From Kiloniellaceae bacterium (GTDB taxonomy: Bacteria; Pseudomonadota; Alphaproteobacteria; Kiloniellales; Kiloniellaceae), in the NCBI GenBank assembly GCA_009377535.1, contig WHTV01000004.1, positions 25,351 through 89,350 on the forward strand: a stretch of 64,000 nucleotides of DNA. Reading direction: 5' to 3'. Shown here one piece after another: positions 58,093 to 64,000 of this stretch (position 1 is its first letter; each line of letters opens with the position of its first letter). Both the position numbers and the translations under genes were made by a program. Below the pieces are notes generated by a model that saw only the letters and a program-made list of their open reading frames with translations, was not told the origin of the DNA and made no database searches.

Positions 58093-58691
58093 GCCGGCTG
58101 CTGCTCATCCGCCACGGCGCGACCGACTGGAATGCGGCGGGGCGTATCCAGGGCCGCAGCGACCAACCGCTGTCGCCGGCCGGCCGCAGCGCCGTCGCCA
58201 CCTGGGGGCTGCCGCCCAACGCCGCCGGCGCGCGCTGGATCTGCAGTCCGCTGGTCCGCGCGCGCGATACCGCTGCGATCCTGCACGCCGGCCCGGTGGA
58301 GACCGAGCCTTGCCTCATCGAGACCGACTGGGGGGCCTGGGAAGGCCGGACCCTTATGGCCCTGCGTGCCGAGCTGGGCGCCGGGATGGCCGCGCAGGAA
58401 GCCCGCGGTCTCGACTTCCGCCCGCCCGGCGGCGAGAGCCCGCGCGACGTCCAGGACCGCCTGCGCCCGCTGCTGGCAAGCTTGGCGGAAGCCGCTGACG
58501 ACGTGGTAGCAGTCACCCATAAAGGCGTGATCCGTGCCGTCTACTCCCTGGCCAGCGGCTGGGACATGCGCGCCGAGCCACCGCAGAAGCTGACCGATGC
58601 CTGCATTCAGGTCTTCGCCCTGGTCCCTGGCGGCGCGCCGCGCATCGAAACCCTCAACCTGCCCCTGCGCGTCACATGCCGCACGCCATGA
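58089..58691 (+). CDS. Histidine phosphatase family protein
   Basis: 200 residues from a GTG start. The phosphohistidine motif is SRLLLIRHGATDWNAAGRIQ (H9), the partner Glu is in IETDWGAWEG, and the second histidine in VAVTHKGVIRAVYSLASG. This branch includes sugar-phosphate and alpha-ribazole phosphatases. Between two glycosyltransferase genes, with 4-bp overlaps on both sides, a sugar-phosphate role is likely but inferred. Confidence 0.92.
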   Translation: MSRLLLIRHGATDWNAAGRIQGRSDQPLSPAGRSAVATWGLPPNAAGARWICSPLVRARDTAAILHAGPVETEPCLIETDWGAWEGRTLMALRAELGAGMAAQEARGLDFRPPGGESPRDVQDRLRPLLASLAEAADDVVAVTHKGVIRAVYSLASGWDMRAEPPQKLTDACIQVFALVPGGAPRIETLNLPLRVTCRTP

Positions 58692-59881
58692 ACACGCGCG
58701 CCGACGTCCTGCTCTACGTGCAGCACCTGCTGGGCATCGGCCATATCCGCCGCGCCGCGGTGCTGGCCCGCGCCTTCCACCGCGCCGGGCTGAAGGTCGT
58801 CTTCGTTACCGGCGGGCTGCCGGTGGGCGGCCTTGAGTTCGGCGGCGTCGAAGTCGTGCAGCTGCCACCCGCGCGTGCCCAGGACGACCGTTTCGCCGTC
58901 ATCCTGGATGCGAGCGACCGGCCGATCGACGAGGCCTGGAGGGCGCGCCGTCGCGACCTGCTGCTGGAGGTCTACCGTCGCACCTGCCCGCGTATGGTGA
59001 TGACCGAGCTGTATCCCTTCGGCCGGCGCAAGATGCGCTTCGAGCTGGACCCGTTGATCGAGGCCGCGCGCACCGACGACCCGCCGGCGCTCATCGCCTG
59101 CTCGCTGCGTGACATCGTGAACCGGCCGGGCGACGCCGGGAAGACCGCCTGGATGGTCGATCGCTTCACCCGTCAGTTCGATCTGCTCTATGTCCACGGC
59201 GAGCCGCGCCTGTTCCGCCTCGAGGACTGTTTTCCGGAGAGCCCCGCCGTGGCGGAGCGCCTGCACTACACCGGCTACGTGACCGAGGCCGCCCAGGCGG
59301 TAGCCGCCGCGCGGGCGAGCCGGGTCGACACCGGCCCCGGTCAGCCGGGAAGCGGCGAGGTCATCGTCTCCGCCGGCGGCGGCGCAGTGGGGGCCGCGCT
59401 GCTGCGCTGCGCCCTGGCCGCCCGATCCCTGTCGCCGCTGGCCGAGGTCCCCTGGCGCCTGCTGATCGGCCCCAACCTGCCAGAGCCCGACTTTCGGGCC
59501 ATCGCCGCGGCAGCGCCAGCCGACGTCACCGTGGAATATGCGCGCAGCGACTTCGTGCAACTGCTGACCCGCGCCCGGCTGTCGATCAGCCAGGGCGGCT
59601 ACAACACCCTGATGGAGGTGCTGGCCAGCGGCGTGCCCGGCGTCGTGGTGCCCTTCGCCGGCGGCGCCGAGACCGAGCAGGCCCAGCGCGCCCAGGTCCT
59701 CGCCGCGCAGAATTTCATTACCGTGGTCGACGAAGCGCGCCTCGATCCCGCGCAGTTGGCGGCCGGCATCGAACGTGCCCTGGCCCAAGGGGGCGCCCGG
59801 GGCAAGGCGCCCCTCCGCATGGACGGCGCCGAGGAGACTGCGCGCCACCTGATCGCCCGACTGAAGGAAGTTGCGGCATGA
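58688..59881 (+). CDS. MurG-like (GT-B) glycosyltransferase, paralogue of 54369
   Basis: 397 residues. The N-terminal LLYVQHLLGIGHIRRAAVLA aligns with the first gene's GLGHLRR loop, and SQGGYNTLMEVLASGVPGVV with its GGYNT segment. GEVIVSAGGGAVGAALL and VPFAGGAETEQAQRAQVL also fit. Two members of one family in one cluster suggest either successive sugars or a heteromeric enzyme. ATGA overlaps both neighbours. Confidence 0.88.
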   Translation: MNTRADVLLYVQHLLGIGHIRRAAVLARAFHRAGLKVVFVTGGLPVGGLEFGGVEVVQLPPARAQDDRFAVILDASDRPIDEAWRARRRDLLLEVYRRTCPRMVMTELYPFGRRKMRFELDPLIEAARTDDPPALIACSLRDIVNRPGDAGKTAWMVDRFTRQFDLLYVHGEPRLFRLEDCFPESPAVAERLHYTGYVTEAAQAVAAARASRVDTGPGQPGSGEVIVSAGGGAVGAALLRCALAARSLSPLAEVPWRLLIGPNLPEPDFRAIAAAAPADVTVEYARSDFVQLLTRARLSISQGGYNTLMEVLASGVPGVVVPFAGGAETEQAQRAQVLAAQNFITVVDEARLDPAQLAAGIERALAQGGARGKAPLRMDGAEETARHLIARLKEVAA

Positions 59882-60699
59882 CCGGCGGCGAGACCGGCGC
59901 CTGGCAGCAACTCGAGCGCGAACTCGGGGCCTGGGCCGCGGCCAGCCGCCAGGCGGAGATCTGGTGGCGCGACGATGATGCCGGCGCGCCCGGCCCAGCC
60001 TTCGAGCGGCTGCTGGCCGTCGCGGCGGCGAGCCGCGCGCCGCTCGCCCTGGCGACGATTCCGGCCAGGGTGGAGCCCGCCCTGGCCGAGGTTCTGGAAA
60101 TCCAGGCCCCCGGTGCCGTCGTGCTGCAGCACGGTTACGCCCATGCCGATCATGCAGCGGCGGGAGCCAAGAAATGCGAACTGGTCGACCCGGCAAGGCG
60201 TCCGACGATCATGGACGAGCTGCGCCAGGGCCGCGCGCGGCTGGCCAGCCTCTTCGGCGCCCGCTTCCGGCCTGTGCTGGTGCCGCCGTGGAACCGCATC
60301 GACCCGGTCCTGCTCCCGCAGCTGCCCGCCCTCGGTTTCACGGGGCTGTCGACCTACACGGCCCGCACCGCGGCAACACCGGTCGTGGGCCTGCGACAGG
60401 CGAACTGTCATGTCGACATCCTGGAGTGGCATCCGCAGCGCCGATTCCTCGGGACGCGGGCGGCGCTCGAGTTGCTGGCCGGTCATCTCGCCGCCCGACG
60501 CCTGGGTAAAGTCGATGCCGCCGAGCCCAGCGGCATCCTCACCCACCACCACGTGCACGATGCAGCAGCCTGGGATTTCCTTGCGGAGTTGCTGGACCGC
60601 CTGGCGCGCCACGCCGCCGTGCGTCTGCTGTCGGCGCACGAGGTCTTCGCCAAGCCAACCGCCGACCGGCAGGCGACAGCAGGGGAGACGAGGGCGTGA
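59878..60699 (+). CDS. Polysaccharide deacetylase-like (NodB fold) protein
   Basis: 273 residues. The NodB metal Asp motif is WWRDDDAGAPGPAFERLLAV, metal His ligands are in VVLQHGYAHADHAA, and VPPWNRIDPVLLPQLPALGF and GILTHHHVHDAAAWDFL follow. Deacetylases of this type remove acetyl groups from GlcNAc-containing glycans; the protein lacks a signal peptide, so it may act in the cytoplasm on a lipid- or nucleotide-linked sugar. Overlaps the next gene as GTGA. Confidence 0.9.
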   Translation: MTGGETGAWQQLERELGAWAAASRQAEIWWRDDDAGAPGPAFERLLAVAAASRAPLALATIPARVEPALAEVLEIQAPGAVVLQHGYAHADHAAAGAKKCELVDPARRPTIMDELRQGRARLASLFGARFRPVLVPPWNRIDPVLLPQLPALGFTGLSTYTARTAATPVVGLRQANCHVDILEWHPQRRFLGTRAALELLAGHLAARRLGKVDAAEPSGILTHHHVHDAAAWDFLAELLDRLARHAAVRLLSAHEVFAKPTADRQATAGETRA

Positions 60700-61217
60700 G
60701 GCAGTTCCGCTATCCCCTGCGCGTGCTGGTCGGTGACTATCTGCGCAGCGCCGCCGGCCTCTTCGTCGGTCTGGGCGTCCTCCTGGCGGTGCCGCCGAGC
60801 CTGCCGGTCATCGCCATCTTCGGCTCCCTGGCCGGCCTTTTCGCGGTTTTCGGCCTGCGCACCGCGCATCGCCACAGCCTCAGGGTCGCGGTGACCGACG
60901 ACGAGATTGCCTGCCGCGCCGCCGTCACCAGGGTGATTCCCTGGGATCGGCTCGACGAAGTGAGCCTGCGCTATTACGGCACGCGGCGCAGCAAGTGGCG
61001 TCCACTCGGAAGCGGCTTCATGCAGCTCACTCTCAAAGGGGCGGGCGTCGCCATGACCTTGGAATCCTCGATCGAGGGCTTCGAGTGGCTGGCCGAACGT
61101 GCCGCGGCGGCCCTGCGCGCCCGGGGCCTAACCCTCGATCCGGCCACTGCCAGCAACCTGATCGAACTGGGCATCGACCCGCAGAAGCCTGTCGGCAAGC
61201 ACGGCGGGCTCATCTGA
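60696..61217 (+). CDS. Small membrane protein of the glycan cluster
   Basis: 173 residues from a GTG start. Two adjacent hydrophobic segments (SAAGLFVGLGVLLAVPPSLP, VIAIFGSLAGLFAVFGL) are followed by a soluble domain (VTDDEIACRAAVTRVIPWDR, LDEVSLRYYGTRRSKWRPLG) resembling bacterial PH-like domains. No enzyme motif is visible. As the last gene of the operon it could anchor or regulate the glycosyltransferases; that is inference. Confidence 0.75.
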   Translation: MRQFRYPLRVLVGDYLRSAAGLFVGLGVLLAVPPSLPVIAIFGSLAGLFAVFGLRTAHRHSLRVAVTDDEIACRAAVTRVIPWDRLDEVSLRYYGTRRSKWRPLGSGFMQLTLKGAGVAMTLESSIEGFEWLAERAAAALRARGLTLDPATASNLIELGIDPQKPVGKHGGLI

Positions 61218-61302
61218 CGGGTGCGGTTTGCCGTCAAACGTCTTATAAACGCTGCCGACAGAACGACAATGCGGCGGGAATATCGGGGGAAGATTAGTAA
61301 GC

Positions 61303-63312
61303 GTGCGGGATTTGCTGCGCATACGGGATCTGCGGATCAGCTTCGTGCTGCCGGAAGGTCGTCTCGAAGCCGTCCGCGGCGTGAGCTTTCGCGTGCCCGC
61401 CGGCAAAACGGTGGCACTGGTCGGCGAGTCGGGCTCCGGCAAATCCGTGGTCAGCCAGGCGATCATGGGCATCCTGCCGCGCAGCGCGCGCATCGATGCC
61501 GGGCGCATCCTGTTCCACGACCCGGTGCTGGCGGCCGATCGCGCCGAGAGCATGATCGACATCACCGGCCTCGCCCCCGACAGCCCGCAGATGCGCGCCA
61601 TCCGCGGCGCGCGCATCTCCATCATCTTCCAAGAGCCGATGACCTCGCTGTCGCCGGTGCACACCGTCGGCAACCAGATCCACGAGGCGCTGCATCTGCA
61701 CCGCGATGTCAGCAGCACCGAGGGGCGCGAACTGATCGAGGAGATGCTGCACCTCGTCGGCTTCCCCGACCCGGGCAAGGCGCTGAAGACCTATCCCTTC
61801 GAGCTCTCCGGCGGCCTGCGCCAGCGCGCCATGATCGCCATGGCCCTGGTGTGCCGCCCGGCACTGCTGATCGCCGACGAACCGACGACGGCGCTCGACG
61901 TCACCATCCAGGCGCAGATCCTGAAGCTGCTCAAGGACCTGCAGGCCGAACTCGGCATGGCCGTGCTGATCATCACCCACGACCTCGGCGTGGTCGCCAA
62001 CCTGGCCGATGAGGTGGTGGTGATGTACCACGGCGAGGCAATGGAGAGCGGCACCCTGGAGGACATCTTCCGGGCGCCGCAGCATCCCTATCTGAACGCG
62101 CTGCTGCGCGCCGTGCCGCGCTTCCACATGAAGCCGGGCGAGCGCCTGGTGCCGATCCGCGAGATCAAGCAGCAGGACGACGACGCCTTCCTCGGCAAGG
62201 CGAACGCGCAGGCCGGCACGGCGGCCAGGCAGCGCGCCGGCGCGGTGCAGGATACCCTCCTCAAGGTCGCGCACGTCAGCAAGCGCTTCACCATCCGCAC
62301 GTCCGGCCTCTTCGGCAGCGGCGGCGACGCCGACAGCCTGCTGGCGGTCGACGATGTGAGCTTCACGGTGCAGCGCGGCGAATGCCTCGGCCTGGTCGGT
62401 GAAAGCGGCTGCGGCAAGACCACGCTTTCCAAGACGATCCTGCGCGCCCTGCAGCCCGACAGCGGCAGCATCACCTTCACCGACTGCGCCGAGGACGGAA
62501 GCCGCGAGGAGATCGATGTGCTGGCGCTGACCGGCGACGCATTGATGGCGTTCCGCAGGAAGATCCAGTTCGTCTTCCAGGACCCTTTCTCCTCGCTCAA
62601 TCCGCGTATGACCGTGGGCGAGATCCTGGCCGAACCGCTGGTCATCCACGGTATCGGCACGCCGGCAGAGCGGCGCCGGATTGTCGAGGAGCTGATGGCC
62701 GTGGTCGGCCTCAACCGCCAGCACATCCGGCGCTATCCGCACAGCTTCTCCGGCGGCCAGCGCCAGCGCATCGGCATCGCGCGCGCCTTGGCGCTGCGCC
62801 CGCAACTGCTGATCTGCGACGAGCCGGTCAGCGCCCTCGACGTATCGATCCAAGCGCAGGTTCTGAACCTGCTGAAGGATCTGCAGCGCGACCTCGGCCT
62901 CACCTACATCTTCGTCAGCCACAACCTCGCGGTGGTCGACTACATTGCCGACCGCATCGCGGTGATGTGCCGCGGGCGGCTCGTCGAATTGGCGCCGCGC
63001 GAGCTGTTGTTCCGCGCGCCGGTGCATCCTTACACCAAGGCCCTTCTGGCGGCCGTCCCGGAGCCGAGTCTGGAGCAGCGCCTCGATCTCAGCGCGCTGA
63101 TGGAGGGCCGCGCCTCGCAGCCGGATGCCTGGCCGGAGCCTTTCCGCATCGACGGTGAGGGCCACCTGTCGATGATCGACCTCGGCGGCGGCCACTGGGT
63201 GCGCGCGAGCGACACGGGCGCAGCGCAGCTCGAGCAACAGTACAGGCAAGCGCAGCTAAGCGGCGCGGCCGCCCACGGGATTCTAGACGGCGAAAACCTG
63301 ATGCCATGCTGA
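61303..63312 (+). CDS. Peptide/oligosaccharide ABC transporter fused double ATPase (YejF/DppD-DppF-like)
   Basis: 669 residues from GTG 61303 with GGGGAAG upstream. NBD1: Walker [14 protein letters not shown], signature [15 protein letters not shown], Walker [16 protein letters not shown]2: Walker [14 protein letters not shown], signature [16 protein letters not shown], Walker [13 protein letters not shown]. Both NBDs keep all catalytic residues, unlike the protein at 51422. [13 protein letters not shown] and [14 protein letters not shown] are the usual oligopeptide-transporter C-terminal motifs. Overlaps the permease gene by 7 bp. Substrate unknown. Confidence 0.94.
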   Translation: MRDLLRIRDLRISFVLPEGRLEAVRGVSFRVPAGKTVALVGESGSGKSVVSQAIMGILPRSARIDAGRILFHDPVLAADRAESMIDITGLAPDSPQMRAIRGARISIIFQEPMTSLSPVHTVGNQIHEALHLHRDVSSTEGRELIEEMLHLVGFPDPGKALKTYPFELSGGLRQRAMIAMALVCRPALLIADEPTTALDVTIQAQILKLLKDLQAELGMAVLIITHDLGVVANLADEVVVMYHGEAMESGTLEDIFRAPQHPYLNALLRAVPRFHMKPGERLVPIREIKQQDDDAFLGKANAQAGTAARQRAGAVQDTLLKVAHVSKRFTIRTSGLFGSGGDADSLLAVDDVSFTVQRGECLGLVGESGCGKTTLSKTILRALQPDSGSITFTDCAEDGSREEIDVLALTGDALMAFRRKIQFVFQDPFSSLNPRMTVGEILAEPLVIHGIGTPAERRRIVEELMAVVGLNRQHIRRYPHSFSGGQRQRIGIARALALRPQLLICDEPVSALDVSIQAQVLNLLKDLQRDLGLTYIFVSHNLAVVDYIADRIAVMCRGRLVELAPRELLFRAPVHPYTKALLAAVPEPSLEQRLDLSALMEGRASQPDAWPEPFRIDGEGHLSMIDLGGGHWVRASDTGAAQLEQQYRQAQLSGAAAHGILDGENLMPC

Positions 63313-64000
63313 GCTATTTCATCCGCCGCGTCCTGGTGATGATCCCCACCCTGCTGGTCATCAGCCTGGTGGTCTTCGTGATCATTCAGCTGCCACCCGG
63401 CGACTACCTGGAAACCATGATCAGCGAGCTGCGCGCGCAGGGCGAAAACATCGACCCCGCGCGCATCGCCTTCCTGCGCGAACAGTACGGCCTCGACAAG
63501 CCGCTGATCGAGCAGTACTGGCTGTGGCTCTTCGACCTGCTGCAAGGCGATCTCGGCTATTCCTTCGAGTTCGAGCTGCCGGTCGCCGACGTCATCGGCA
63601 ACCGCTTCTGGTTCACCGCCATCCTGGCGATCTCGACCACGCTGTTCACCTATGTCGTCGCCTTTCCCATCGGCATCTACTCCGCGGTCAGGCAGTATTC
63701 CGTCGGCGATTATGCAGCCACCTTCTTCGGCTACTTCGGCCTTGCCATGCCGAATTTCCTCTTCGCCCTGCTGCTGATGTACTACCTCAATCTCTGGTTC
63801 GGACTGTCCATCGGCGGACTGATGGATCCGCAGTACATTGGTGCACCCTGGTCGGCCGGCAAGGTGATGTCGGTGATCAACCACCTGTGGATTCCGATGA
63901 TCGTCATCGGCACCTCGGGCACCGCCGCAATGATCCGCCGGCTGCGCGCCAACATGCTGGACGAGTTGCAGAAGCAGTACGTGGTGACGGCGCGCGCCAA
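63306..64000 (+). CDS. Peptide ABC transporter permease (OppB/YejB-like), cut by the right edge
   Basis: Starts at ATG 63306 and is open to the window end (231 codons, no stop). N-terminus [20 protein letters not shown] and FVIIQLPPGDY match OppB/DppB/YejB permeases; the region FLREQYGLDKPLIEQYWLWL and AFPIGIYSAVRQYSVGDY follows, ending in the EAA-like loop (GTSGTAAMIRRLRANMLDEL, QKQYVVTARA). The rest of the operon (second permease, binding protein) is expected downstream. Confidence 0.92.
   Translation, partial: MLSYFIRRVLVMIPTLLVISLVVFVIIQLPPGDYLETMISELRAQGENIDPARIAFLREQYGLDKPLIEQYWLWLFDLLQGDLGYSFEFELPVADVIGNRFWFTAILAISTTLFTYVVAFPIGIYSAVRQYSVGDYAATFFGYFGLAMPNFLFALLLMYYLNLWFGLSIGGLMDPQYIGAPWSAGKVMSVINHLWIPMIVIGTSGTAAMIRRLRANMLDELQKQYVVTARA

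Overview
The window is about 64 kb of GC-rich chromosome from a free-living alphaproteobacterium, most likely of the Rhodospirillales/Kiloniellales type. The signs are a DUF1674-htpX-rsmB block, a 180-kDa class NAD-glutamate dehydrogenase, a sigma-54-type glnK-amtB pair, a UbiH-family ubiquinone hydroxylase and dense housekeeping operons with ATGA/GTGA overlaps. A convincing DddP-type DMSP lyase homologue suggests marine or saline habitats. The order assignment is inference. I see no rRNA, CRISPR array, insertion sequence, integrase or prophage; one tRNA-Gly(GCC) is present.

Layout. 0-3.3 kb: MocR regulator (runs off the left edge) divergent from a PNPOx-like flavoprotein, then an EamA exporter. 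3.3-14.1 kb: housekeeping block DUF1674/htpX/rsmB/rpe/heparinase II-III-like/purH, with a WecA-like glycosyl-1-phosphate transferase and a CapD/PglF-like dehydratase placed between the heparinase-like gene and purH. 14.1-22.5 kb: LysR regulator and small divergent ORF, an Atg22/UMF1-type MFS transporter whose only sensible start is ATC, a YbjQ-like protein and NAD-GDH. 22.5-29.2 kb: LacI regulator, atypical SDR, the ohr/ohrR peroxide module with palindromic operators, small membrane protein, alpha/beta hydrolase, DODA-type dioxygenase and aldehyde dehydrogenase. 29.2-34.6 kb: YtfQ/YtfR/YtfT/YjfF-like sugar ABC operon ending in its own GntR/FadR regulator, with a strong inverted repeat upstream. 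34.8-40.6 kb: tRNA-Gly, Ala-tRNA(Pro) deacylase, the cnoX/Lon-N-like/Trm112/DUF971 run, dddP-like gene and ubiquinone hydroxylase. 41-50.3 kb: glnK-amtB, a DapC-like aminotransferase, ftsK-lolA, a CARDB-like secreted protein, puuD-like hydrolase and xthA.

50.4-61.2 kb is the most unusual part. A minus-strand operon encodes a 902-residue ABC-transporter-like protein whose nucleotide-binding domain has lost its Walker A lysine, Walker B aspartate, LSGGQ signature and H-loop histidine, and which carries three copies of a Q-loop-like module. It continues with a stand-alone cyclic-nucleotide-binding protein and a SAM methyltransferase gene interrupted by an in-frame amber codon. Divergent from it, with about 240 bp shared, is a compact plus-strand operon of four glycosyltransferases, a histidine phosphatase, a NodB-like deacetylase and a small membrane protein. 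I read this as a candidate uncharacterised glycan or glycoconjugate synthesis and transport/regulation locus. The window ends in a YejF/Dpp-like double-ATPase ABC gene and a permease cut by the right edge.

Coordinates follow my choice of start codon; where an upstream alternative exists it is named.
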